Under the pieces are notes generated by a model. That model did not search any database. It saw only the letters and a list, made by a program, of their open reading frames with translations, and was not told the origin of the DNA. This document shows positions 45,634 to 53,451 of a DNA stretch of 62,584 bases, in pieces (position 1 is the stretch's first letter; each line of letters begins with the position of its first letter). The position numbers and the translations under genes were made by a program. Source of the stretch: Bacteroides caecigallinarum. Lineage in GTDB: Bacteria > Bacteroidota > Bacteroidia > Bacteroidales > Bacteroidaceae. The stretch covers positions 1-62,584 of the forward strand of contig NZ_JACJLQ010000020.1 of the NCBI RefSeq assembly GCF_016902295.1, read 5' to 3'.

Positions 45634-45852
45634 TTTTAATTATTAACTCAAGTTTCGCAAGTGCGAAACTTATGGTATAAAAGTAATAAAGAAGGTATCA
45701 GTCCACCTAAAGGTGAACTTTAGTATGTAAAGTTCAATAGTCAGTGAGTTAATTATAGAATACTGTTTGGCATTTAAGCTTTACCTTCTAAGTCAACTTG
45801 TTGACTGATAATACTTTATTACTTGAGAAATTTGAATTATTAATTTTTAATT
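45634..45852. repeat. MITE-like element with terminal inverted repeats
   Basis: A ~215-bp AT-rich element between menF and menD. The ends are imperfect inverted repeats: AATTATTAACTCAAGTTTCG-like on the left matches the complement of the right end at 21 of 25 positions. A second pair, AAGTAATAAAG...TATCAGTC (45681-45703), matches the complement of 45803-45824. Inside are perfect small hairpins: 45650-45671 (10-bp stem), 45714-45736 (9-bp stem, GAACTTTA/TAAAGTTC) and 45791-45806 (AGTCAAC/GTTGACT). No ORF and no transposase. No target duplication is visible. Confidence 0.65.
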
Positions 45853-45859
45853 CCCCAAA

Positions 45860-47524
45860 GTGTACACCGATAAAAAAAGCATACTACAACTGGCTGCCCT
45901 GCTTAAAGCACATGGGATAAGGAAGATAGTACTTTGCCCCGGTAGCCGCAACATACCTATTGTGCAGACACTTGCCAATATACCGGAATTCACATGTTAT
46001 CCCGTAACGGACGAACGCAGTGCAGGATTCTTTGCGCTCGGACTTGCTCTTCACGGAGGAAGCCCGGCAGCTATCTGTTGTACTTCGGGTACAGCCCTGC
46101 TGAATATTCATCCGGCAGTGGCAGAAGCATTCTATCAGCAAGTGCCTCTTGTGGTAATATCCGCCGACCGCCCTGCGGCATGGATAGGTCAGATGGACGG
46201 ACAGACATTGCCTCAGCCTGGAGTTTTCGGAAGTCTTGTAAAGAAATCAGTAAATCTGCCGGAAGTGAATACCGACGAAGACGAGTGGTACTGCAACCGC
46301 CTCATCAACGAGGCCCTTCTCGAACTTAACCATCACGGGAAAGGTCCTGTTCATATCAACGTACCTGTAAGCGAGCCTTTCTTCCTGCTGCCGGTGAACG
46401 AACTGCCAGAGGCAAGAGTCATCACCCGCTATCAGGGACTTAGCGTTTACGACAAGGACTACGAACCGCTTATCGAACGCCTTAACAAATACCAGCGACG
46501 AATGATGGTAGTGGGACAGATGAATCTGATTTACCTGTTCGACAAGAAATATACCAAATCGCTTTATAAGCATTTCGCATGGTTCTCCGAGAATATAAGC
46601 AACCGCACCATACCGGGACTGCCAATCAAGAACATAGAGCCGCTTCTCTGCTCGATGGACTTCGAGGCACAAAAGAAGATGCGTCCGGAACTACTCATCA
46701 CATACGGCGGACACGTCATATCAAAGCGTCTGCAGAAATTCCTCCGCCGCCATCCGCCTGTAGAACACTGGCATGTATCTCCCGACGGTGAAGTGATGGA
46801 CCTCTACGGCTCTCTTACTACTATAATCGAGATGGATCCGTTTGAGTTCCTCGAAAAGATTTCATCGCGCATGGAGAACCGCACTCCGGAATATCCGCGC
46901 CAGTGGGAGGCCCTGTCGAAAGCCATACCTCAGGCAGAATTCGAATACTCGGAAATGAGCGCCATAGGAAAGGTTATAACAGGACTTCCTGCACCATGCT
47001 CGTTGCATCTTGCCAACAGCTCGGCTGTGAGATACGCACAACTTTTCGATGTTCCTCAGGAAGTTGAGATATTATCAAACAGAGGAACGAACGGTATAGA
47101 AGGCTCCCTGTCAACAGCCATAGGTTATGCCACAGCATCGGACAAACTGAACTTCATCATCATAGGCGACCTGAGTTTCTTCTACGATATGAATGCCCTC
47201 TGGAACAATAACTACGGTTCGAACATCCGTATCCTGCTCCTTAACAACAGCGGTGGAGAGATTTTCCATGCACTGCCCGGACTGGAACTGCACGACAATG
47301 CGCGCCGTTTCGTAACAGCCACCCACACAGCATCGGCAAAGGCATGGGCTGAAGACCGCGGACTGGAATATCTGTCGGCTCATAACGAAGAAGAGTTGAA
47401 CAGCGCCACTGCACGTTTCCTCGAACCGTCCGTAACCAACCGTCCTATGCTGCTCGAAGTGTTCACGGAGAAAGACAAGGACATAGAATTGCTTAAGAAG
47501 TATTATCACAATCTGAAAAAATAA
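45860..47524 (+). CDS. menD: SEPHCHC synthase (MenD)
   Basis: A 554-residue thiamine-diphosphate enzyme condensing isochorismate and 2-oxoglutarate to SEPHCHC. The N-terminal PYR domain has [15 protein letters not shown] and the catalytic-Glu region [14 protein letters not shown]. The C-terminal PP domain has [16 protein letters not shown], then the [15 protein letters not shown] (ThDP/Mg motif GD...N). The start codon is GTG, directly after the end of the MITE-like element; no in-frame ATG fits the family's MYTDKKS-type start. The GTG and the intervening element may lower its expression relative to menF. Confidence 0.93.
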   Translation: MYTDKKSILQLAALLKAHGIRKIVLCPGSRNIPIVQTLANIPEFTCYPVTDERSAGFFALGLALHGGSPAAICCTSGTALLNIHPAVAEAFYQQVPLVVISADRPAAWIGQMDGQTLPQPGVFGSLVKKSVNLPEVNTDEDEWYCNRLINEALLELNHHGKGPVHINVPVSEPFFLLPVNELPEARVITRYQGLSVYDKDYEPLIERLNKYQRRMMVVGQMNLIYLFDKKYTKSLYKHFAWFSENISNRTIPGLPIKNIEPLLCSMDFEAQKKMRPELLITYGGHVISKRLQKFLRRHPPVEHWHVSPDGEVMDLYGSLTTIIEMDPFEFLEKISSRMENRTPEYPRQWEALSKAIPQAEFEYSEMSAIGKVITGLPAPCSLHLANSSAVRYAQLFDVPQEVEILSNRGTNGIEGSLSTAIGYATASDKLNFIIIGDLSFFYDMNALWNNNYGSNIRILLLNNSGGEIFHALPGLELHDNARRFVTATHTASAKAWAEDRGLEYLSAHNEEELNSATARFLEPSVTNRPMLLEVFTEKDKDIELLKKYYHNLKK

Positions 47525-47531
47525 TTACATC

Positions 47532-48353
47532 ATGGAAAAAAGAGAATGGAAAACCATAAAGGAATATCAGGATATTCTTTTCGACTTCTATAACGGAATA
47601 GCTAAAATCACTATCAACCGTCCGCGATACAGAAACGCATTCACTCCTACCACTACTTCAGAAATCAGTGACGCACTGCTTATCTGCCGCGAATGTCAGG
47701 ACATCAATGTAGTAGTACTGACAGGTGCCGGCGACAAGGCGTTCTGCTCTGGTGGCGACATGAACGTGAAAGGTCACGGAGGATATATCGGAACAGACGG
47801 TGTGCCACGCCTCAACGTGCTCGACGTACAGAAACAGATACGTTCTATCCCTAAACCTGTGATAGCAATGGTGAACGGATATGCCATAGGTGGCGGACAC
47901 GTACTTCACGTGGTTTGCGACTTGTCAATAGCATCGGAAAATGCCATCTTCGGACAGACAGGTCCGCGTGTAGGTAGCTTCGATGCCGGTTTCGGTTCTT
48001 CATATCTGGCCCGCGTGGTTGGTCAGAAAAAGGCCCGCGAAATATGGTTCCTCTGCCGTCAGTACTCTGCACAGGAAGCTCTCGAAATGGGACTAGTGAA
48101 TAAGGTTGTTCCTTTCGACCGCCTGGAAGACGAAGTTGTGGAATGGGCAGAAACAATGATGCAGCACAGTCCGCTTGCACTCCGTATGATTAAGGCAGGC
48201 CTGAATGCCGAACTCGACGGTCAGGCTGGTATTCAGGAACTGGCCGGCGATGCCACAATGCTGTACTACATGACAGAAGAAGCGCAGGAAGGCGGAAAGG
48301 CATTCCTTGAAAAGCGTAAACCGGACTGGAGCAAATTCCCGAAAATGCCGTAA
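47532..48353 (+). CDS. menB: 1,4-dihydroxy-2-naphthoyl-CoA synthase
   Basis: A 273-residue crotonase-fold enzyme that closes the second ring of the naphthoquinone. The oxyanion and active-site segments [16 protein letters not shown] (~71-86) and [36 protein letters not shown] (~117-152) are typical of MenB, with Asp in [13 protein letters not shown]. It is only 7 bp after menD. It is followed by a palindromic array before menC. Confidence 0.95.
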   Translation: MEKREWKTIKEYQDILFDFYNGIAKITINRPRYRNAFTPTTTSEISDALLICRECQDINVVVLTGAGDKAFCSGGDMNVKGHGGYIGTDGVPRLNVLDVQKQIRSIPKPVIAMVNGYAIGGGHVLHVVCDLSIASENAIFGQTGPRVGSFDAGFGSSYLARVVGQKKAREIWFLCRQYSAQEALEMGLVNKVVPFDRLEDEVVEWAETMMQHSPLALRMIKAGLNAELDGQAGIQELAGDATMLYYMTEEAQEGGKAFLEKRKPDWSKFPKMP

Positions 48354-48380
48354 GCTAATGGTAAATGCCCAAACAGACTT

Positions 48381-48470
48381 AGCGTGACACGTTCGTGTTA
48401 CGGGCGGAACACATTTGTGTAACGCGCGGAACACGTACGTGCAACAGGCGGAACACGTACGTGTCACGCA
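48381..48470. repeat. four palindromes at exact 22-bp spacing
   Basis: The 12-bp palindrome ACACGTACGTGT (and near variants ACACGTTCGTGT, ACACATTTGTGT, ACACGTACGTGC) begins at 48387, 48409, 48431 and 48453, every 22 bp. Spacers are similar (GGCGGA-like). The outer edges GCGTGACACG and CGTGTCACGC are inverted repeats of each other. It lies in the 150-bp gap between menB and menC. Confidence 0.85.
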
Positions 48471-48503
48471 TTCTTTTTCAGCCCATCACCTAATTTATTT
48501 TCT

Positions 48504-49538
48504 ATGATTAAATCTGAATTCTTCCCTTACGAACTTCACTTCAAGCAGCCTGCAGGCACATCACGCGGTGTTTATACAACCCGCAAGGTATGGTATGTCC
48601 GACTGACGGATACAGAAACCGGAAAATCCGGAACAGGCGAGTGTGCACCACTTCCCAACCTAAGTTGCGACGACATTCCCGAATACGAAGATGTGTTGCA
48701 TTGCCATTGCCTGCAAGTAGAGAAGACCGGTTCAATTGATTATAAGAGCCTGCGTCCATACCCGTCGATGCTGTTCGGCCTGGAAACTGCCTTTTATCAT
48801 CTCCATGCCGGCAGCCTTGCTTTCTGGGACACACCGTTCTCGCGTGGAGAAGAGGGAATTACCATCAACGGTCTGATTTGGATGGGCAGTTTCGATGAAA
48901 TGTATGCCCGTATCCGCGAAAAGATGAGTGCCGGATTCCGCTGCATCAAACTGAAGATTGGCGCCATAGATTTCGAAAAGGAATTACAGCTGCTTGAGTT
49001 TATCCGCAGTCATTTCGACAAGAATGAGATAGAACTCCGCGTGGATGCCAACGGAGCATTCAAACCGTCTGACGCTATGTCCAGACTTGAAGCACTGAGC
49101 AAGTTCGACCTTCATTCCATAGAACAGCCAATACGTCAGGGACAATGGGAAGAGATGGCAAGACTCTGCGCCACCACTCCACTCCCTATAGCTCTCGACG
49201 AGGAGCTGATAGGTGTAAATAAAGAAAGCGAAAAGATTCGCCTTCTGGAAACTATCCGTCCGCAATACATTATCCTGAAACCATCTCTGCATGGAGGAAT
49301 TGCCGGTTCTGAAGAATGGATACGTCTGGCAAAGGAAAGAAACATCGGCTACTGGATAACCTCCGCACTGGAATCAAACATCGGACTTAATGCCATAGCA
49401 CAATGGACAGCCACTCAGGAACATACATTTCCACAAGGACTTGGCACAGGGCAGCTGTTTACTGACAATATTGAGTCTCCGCTGTGTATTAAGGGAGAAA
49501 GGTTGTGGTTTGATGCGGAGAAAGACATAAGGTTATAA
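48504..49538 (+). CDS. menC: o-succinylbenzoate synthase (MenC)
   Basis: A 344-residue enolase-superfamily enzyme that dehydrates SHCHC to o-succinylbenzoate. Catalytic lysines K149/K151 (KLK) and K259 (ILKPSLHGG), and metal ligands D181 (DANG), E207 (SIEQP) and D232 (LDEEL), are all in place. The N-terminal capping domain is ~1-100. In relatives the menE gene normally follows directly, but here a 3.8-kb cassette intervenes. Upstream is the palindromic array, downstream a three-copy 23-bp repeat. Confidence 0.94.
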   Translation: MIKSEFFPYELHFKQPAGTSRGVYTTRKVWYVRLTDTETGKSGTGECAPLPNLSCDDIPEYEDVLHCHCLQVEKTGSIDYKSLRPYPSMLFGLETAFYHLHAGSLAFWDTPFSRGEEGITINGLIWMGSFDEMYARIREKMSAGFRCIKLKIGAIDFEKELQLLEFIRSHFDKNEIELRVDANGAFKPSDAMSRLEALSKFDLHSIEQPIRQGQWEEMARLCATTPLPIALDEELIGVNKESEKIRLLETIRPQYIILKPSLHGGIAGSEEWIRLAKERNIGYWITSALESNIGLNAIAQWTATQEHTFPQGLGTGQLFTDNIESPLCIKGERLWFDAEKDIRL

Positions 49539-49545
49539 CAAATTA

Positions 49546-49614
49546 CCACAAAAACACTACTTAAAATGCCACAAAAACACTACTTAAAACAGCGCAAAAA
49601 CACCACTTGAAATA
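49546..49614. repeat. three 23-bp direct repeats after menC
   Basis: The unit CCACAAAAACACTACTTAAA plus 3 bases occurs at 49546 and 49569 almost unchanged, and at 49592 with four changes (GCGCAAAAACACCACTTGAA); a truncated fourth (CCACATAATAA) follows. The array starts 7 bp after the menC stop. Confidence 0.8.
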
Positions 49615-50087
49615 CCACATAATAAATATACAGGTGATTATCCATAAAGGAATCATATAAAAAAACACAGGAACTCTAAACTTTTCATGTTCTTTTTAGA
49701 TACCTTTATAGAATATTTTAATGTTACAAAGACATCTTACAAAAGCTATAAATCCAAACAATAGTCTTGTTATACAATTAATTACGTCTAATACTAACTC
49801 TTTGAATAACTAGGTAAAACAGTATGTGTTCCGTCGAAATTCGACGGATTGCTATAATATAAACCTATTTCGTCCATCTGTTCTAATCAATTCCTCTGCT
49901 TTCATAACTTTCAATAAATCACCCAAGCTGCGTAGTTTTTGCTCTTCAGTCTTATTGCCAGGCATTACATCTTTAATTTCAATTTAGGATAGTTAAGTAA
50001 GCAATCTTATCGAATGTATGGCGTTGATTTCTTGTATTTCTTTCTCTTTTCTTATAAACTTACTCTTTATCATTCGCGATAATATAA
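49615..50087. other. intergenic region at the left end of the restriction cassette
   Basis: No intact gene is seen in this part of the 549-bp gap between menC and the endonuclease gene. It holds a hairpin CCGTCGA-AAT-TCGACGG at 49831-49847 and, on the minus strand, the short remnant frames described at 49852-50073. The rest is AT-rich and shows no clear structure. Confidence 0.6.
49852..50073 (-). pseudogene. remnant of a gene downstream of the restriction endonuclease
   Basis: Two short minus-strand frames look like pieces of one former C-terminus. Positions 50073-49993 read MIKSKFIRKEKEIQEINAIH... and 49965-49852 read MPGNKTEEQKLRSLGDLLKV followed by MKAEELIRTDGRNRF and a stop. The second resembles the tail of a winged-helix domain (a helix-rich LRSLGDLLKxMKxEELIRT pattern). 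They are in different frames, so at least one frameshift or deletion separates them. They follow the endonuclease on the same strand, suggesting a third cassette gene that has decayed. Confidence 0.35.
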
Positions 50088-50831
50088 TTATCTATTCACA
50101 TACTTTGAGACAATTTCGCTCCATCTTGGAATCTGGAGTCTGATGCGGTAGTGTTTTTCGTAGTTGTCAAGGACTTTCTGAAGCCAGTTGGGAGCATCAT
50201 CACGAGTGTCTTTGTTCTTATACATAGTTTCTTCCATTGCAGCCAGAAAATCTTCCATATTTTCGAAGATGGAGAAACTTGTAGCCTTACCATACCATTT
50301 CGCGGGACGCATTTTGTGTACGGTACCTTCTTTGATTTGTAGATTTATCGGCCATACAGTTTTGTTGTTACCAGATTTCATTGGTCTTGAGATTTCCCAT
50401 ACTTTCTTCTGCCAAACTTGTTTTATCGTAACAACACCGGCATCAGACATTTCATATCCGAAAATCAGATATGTTACATTGAGCATCCACGGCTTTTCTG
50501 ATATCTCACGGGCATACATTCTGAAATCAGCAATATCGAAGCCGGGGCTGCCTCTATAGTTGAATGCTTTTATTTCCATTAGCTCTTCTTTCTTGTTCTC
50601 CGGATCAAGATAAAAGTCTGGAGGCATCTGAGTATTGTCGTTTAGAGAATAATCAATGTTATTTTTCTTGAGCCATCCCTCAATCCATTCTTGCATAATA
50701 TTGCCAACGACATCACGCTGTTTTACAATGATGTTGATGTCGCCCAAAGTAAAAGTAATTCGGCCCTTTTGGGTTAGGATTTTGTCGTCACTAACGAGCT
50801 TATTATAAACTTGTTCTGCTGTAAGTTTCAT
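50088..50831 (-). CDS. type II restriction endonuclease, NgoBV-family candidate
   Basis: A 247-residue PD-(D/E)XK nuclease. The core is P71-D72 in MPPDFYL and E86-I87-K88 in LMEIKAF. Flanking text (GDINIIVKQRDVVGNIMQEWIEGWLKK, NYRGSPGFDIADF, MLNVTYLIFGYEMS) resembles, from memory, the NgoBV/NlaIV family, whose members cut GGNNCC. The gene lies 4 bp after the methyltransferase on the same strand, in C-M-R order, so that the methyltransferase is made first. Specificity is an inference and needs testing. Confidence 0.72.
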   Translation of the reverse strand: MKLTAEQVYNKLVSDDKILTQKGRITFTLGDINIIVKQRDVVGNIMQEWIEGWLKKNNIDYSLNDNTQMPPDFYLDPENKKEELMEIKAFNYRGSPGFDIADFRMYAREISEKPWMLNVTYLIFGYEMSDAGVVTIKQVWQKKVWEISRPMKSGNNKTVWPINLQIKEGTVHKMRPAKWYGKATSFSIFENMEDFLAAMEETMYKNKDTRDDAPNWLQKVLDNYEKHYRIRLQIPRWSEIVSKYVNR

Positions 50832-50835
50832 ATTG

Positions 50836-52620
50836 TCAGAGTTGTAATGTTATTGTATCGAGTAATCTTTCGGCTACGGCCTTGATAACAGGCACTACAA
50901 CAGTATTGCCCAATAAGTCAAAACCATCTTTTTCGCTCACATTGAATTTTATTTCGTCTGGATATCCGCATAATCTCAGTCCTTCACGTAATGTGAGTTT
51001 TCGGAGACCGCCGTTATCTCCAACATACAATTTCTGCATATCCATAGCGACAAGAGTCGGTGAAATTTCATCTGGAGACATAACTTTGTTTATTTCAAAA
51101 CTCAATTTGCCTGCAACTATGTTGTAGCCTTTCGGTTTTGTTGTGTCATATTCCCGATGTGTTGTTATCACTCCGTTATCGTTCTTGTCTCGGATCAATT
51201 TCTTTGGATGTTCAAATTTCAGATAGCCTTTGTTTGTCAGATCCTCCAACATGTCCTCAAGCTTAGGATCATCATAAAATGTACGAATCTGTTCGAGTGT
51301 TAAAGGCATACCGTCCATCCAGTCAATTCCTATGATTTCAGCCCATTTTTTCTTTCTGCGCTCAGTGAGAATCGTATCAAGGAGTTTCTTCTGTTTTGCT
51401 GAAACTGGACCTTTGATTTCCAAATCCCAACTATGTATGTTGGTGTCCCCACCTCTTTTATCCTTGATTGCCTTACCATAAAGTTGCTCTACAGAGAAGT
51501 GTTTGAGCAATGTCCTGATAAATGGGGTATCTTCAGTTGGCATTCCGGATTCTAGAATCTCTCCTAACTTTGCCTCTTTAATGGGGAAATTATCAAGATT
51601 AGGTTTGCTGTCAAGGCTGCCTACGATGTAAATTCTTTTCCTTTCTTGCGGTACACCAAAGTATTTTGAATTCAGAACACGGAAGTCAAATTTATACTTC
51701 AATGCATGGAGTCTGTCAATAATGACCTGGAGGGTCTTGCCACCATCGTGATTCACAAGTCCTTCAACATTTTCAAGTATGAATCCTTTTGGTTTTTTGT
51801 CACGTAGTATGCGTTCAACTTCAAAGAACATAGTTCCACGAGTGTCAGCAAATCCTTGGCGTTTACCCGCAGAACTGAATGCCTGGCAAGGGAAGCCGGC
51901 ACAGAGTATATCGAAATCAGGAATGTTCTTCGTCTCTACTTTAGTAATATCTCCAGTGATAGTTTCAGTCGGATGATTTTCCTTCAAGACACTAACTGCG
52001 TAAGGCTTTATCTCTGATGTCATAACACAAACAGGATTTAGTCCTTTTTCCCTGGCGGCTTGTTCAAGGCCACAGCGAATACCACCAATCCCAGCAAAGA
52101 GATCAATGAAACGTAGCACATTTTCTTGTTCAACCTCAGCAACGGCAGGTTGTGCCATTGCGCTATCAACTGAACTTGCTATGTCTTTTCCCTTTAAAAT
52201 GGCAGGAGAAAACGGAACATTGATTTTATTGTTAGATAATGCCTTCAGTATCAGTTTTTGTATGTCTAAGGGTTCAGAAAGGAGTTCATCTCCTAATGAA
52301 TACACAACATAGCTGCCATCTGGATTTGGATAGCCAAGAGCTTCCATATCACTTTGTTCCTTAATGGATGAACCGATGCAAGGAAAAAGGTGATATCCGT
52401 CTTGTGGATTTTGTGTGTTGTATATAAGGACATAATCCGGCAACTGTTCCGAGATTACCCCTCCACTTCGTTGTGAGAACAAATCTTTGTTGAAACGAAT
52501 ATTATATAGCTTCTCGTATCTACGTGGTTGTTTCCCGAGAATCCATTCCAACTGTGACTTTTCGCCACGATATGCGCCGAAGAGAAATGTCCTGTCTTTA
52601 TTATCTATATATCTAAACAT
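50836..52620 (-). CDS. DNA (cytosine-5) methyltransferase of a type II system
   Basis: A 594-residue enzyme. Residues ~168-590 hold the m5C motifs in order: I FAGIGG (175-180), IV GFPCQAFS with catalytic C245, VI ENV (283-285), VIII QERKRI (325-330), a target-recognition region (~345-510), IX REGLRLCGYP (~545-554) and X GNTVVVPVI (~571-579). The N-terminal ~165 residues are an extra domain absent from most m5C methyltransferases (DYVLIYNT, GYHLFPCIGSS, DGSYVVYSLGDELL), of unknown role. It protects the host against the neighbouring endonuclease. Starts at 52620 and follows the controller by 20 bp. Confidence 0.93.
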   Translation of the reverse strand: MFRYIDNKDRTFLFGAYRGEKSQLEWILGKQPRRYEKLYNIRFNKDLFSQRSGGVISEQLPDYVLIYNTQNPQDGYHLFPCIGSSIKEQSDMEALGYPNPDGSYVVYSLGDELLSEPLDIQKLILKALSNNKINVPFSPAILKGKDIASSVDSAMAQPAVAEVEQENVLRFIDLFAGIGGIRCGLEQAAREKGLNPVCVMTSEIKPYAVSVLKENHPTETITGDITKVETKNIPDFDILCAGFPCQAFSSAGKRQGFADTRGTMFFEVERILRDKKPKGFILENVEGLVNHDGGKTLQVIIDRLHALKYKFDFRVLNSKYFGVPQERKRIYIVGSLDSKPNLDNFPIKEAKLGEILESGMPTEDTPFIRTLLKHFSVEQLYGKAIKDKRGGDTNIHSWDLEIKGPVSAKQKKLLDTILTERRKKKWAEIIGIDWMDGMPLTLEQIRTFYDDPKLEDMLEDLTNKGYLKFEHPKKLIRDKNDNGVITTHREYDTTKPKGYNIVAGKLSFEINKVMSPDEISPTLVAMDMQKLYVGDNGGLRKLTLREGLRLCGYPDEIKFNVSEKDGFDLLGNTVVVPVIKAVAERLLDTITLQL

Positions 52621-52640
52621 ATTATTAGAGTAATAAAATT

Positions 52641-52886
52641 CTACATATCAACATTTTGTGATTTATCTTGTATAGAACCCATATTGACTTCATTTATTAA
52701 ATCTCTAGGGCTAATTGATAAAAAATGTGCAACTTGTAGTAATTGTTCCAATGATGGTTGAGTTTTATTCTGTACCCATCTACTAATTGTTATTTCAGAT
52801 TTACCCATCTGTTCGGCTAACCAGCGATTGGTTTTATTTTGCTCTGCCAAAGCAACCCTTATACGGTTTATAGATTGACTTGCCAT
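52641..52886 (-). CDS. XRE-family helix-turn-helix controller (C-protein candidate)
   Basis: An 81-residue Cro/CI-type HTH protein: LAEQMGKSEITISRWVQNKTQPSLEQLLQVAHFLSISPRDLI covers helices 2-5. Small HTH proteins preceding restriction-modification genes act as controllers that delay endonuclease expression. The frame runs on to a TTG at 52907, but that codon is part of the TACCTTTG promoter element, so the ATG at 52886 is the start. An inverted repeat overlaps the -33 region upstream. Confidence 0.85.
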   Translation of the reverse strand: MASQSINRIRVALAEQNKTNRWLAEQMGKSEITISRWVQNKTQPSLEQLLQVAHFLSISPRDLINEVNMGSIQDKSQNVDM

Positions 52887-52904
52887 ATTTAACTGAATTT
52901 GCGA

Positions 52905-52949
52905 CAAAGGTACGCAAAATAATTGTATCTTTTATCGTATTATGATAAA
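52905..52949 (-). promoter_or_regulatory. promoter and likely operator of the R-M operon
   Basis: On the minus strand TACCTTTG (52912-52905) is a -7 element. At the -33 position there is no TTTG but an inverted repeat TTTATC-N7-GATAAA (52931-52949). This is where an HTH protein could bind to activate or repress its own operon. Confidence 0.6.
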
Positions 52950-53124
52950 GATTTAGCGCAACAAGATGTTATCAAATTACATAAATCACGTTAACATTTG
53001 TCAATCTCGTCTTTTTATTTTCAGACAGCGTCCATGGCTAAGAAAACCTATCCATCAGGAATGGATTTAAACTACAAAAAATGAAATAGATAAAGCCACA
53101 TTAGCCACATTATAATGAACTTTC

Positions 53125-53155
53125 TTGCATATCACATCAATATTTCCTACTTTTG
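53125..53155 (+). promoter_or_regulatory. promoter of the DUF3791-like gene and menE
   Basis: TTG (53125-53127), a 20-base spacer and TACTTTTG (53148-53155), 18 bases before the DUF3791-like start. menE now depends on this promoter or on readthrough. Confidence 0.7.
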
Positions 53156-53172
53156 AGAAAACAAGTTTATAA

Positions 53173-53451
53173 ATGAAAGATAAAATTGAATATATCGTTA
53201 TATGCATTTCTGAGTTTGCCAAGCGACATAAACTGACTATGCAGCAATCTTTCAATTACTTAAAACGATGTAAAGGCATTGAATTTCTCAATAATGGATA
53301 TGAGGTAGAACATCTGTTTTCAATAGAAGATGCCATAGACGACTTAACATTATACTGCCAAAAATACGGAGGTAATATAAATTCCCTCTATAATTCCACT
53401 CACAAAAATGCATTCAAACATCACCATAAACGGAAAGACTTATACCGCTGA
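53173..53451 (+). CDS. DUF3791-like protein, C-terminus overlapping menE
   Basis: A 92-residue protein. Residues ~1-65 (KIEYIVICISEFAKRHKLTMQQSFNYLKRCKGIEFL, YEVEHLFSIEDAIDDLTLYCQK) resemble DUF3791, a small family common in Bacteroides and often linked to DUF3990 toxin-like genes. The last ~27 residues (NSTHKNAFKHHHKRKDLYR) are not typical and are read through the menE start, overlapping menE by 44 bp in another frame. The original stop may have been lost at the cassette junction. No DUF3990 partner is seen. Confidence 0.6.
   Translation: MKDKIEYIVICISEFAKRHKLTMQQSFNYLKRCKGIEFLNNGYEVEHLFSIEDAIDDLTLYCQKYGGNINSLYNSTHKNAFKHHHKRKDLYR

Noticed and set aside
48381..48470. Possible CRISPR array
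   Set aside because: The repeats are 12-bp palindromes, spacers are only 10 bp and similar to each other, and no cas genes are present.
52887..52907. TTG start of the controller protein
   Set aside because: The TTG forms the end of the TACCTTTG promoter element; the ATG at 52886 gives a normal small HTH protein.
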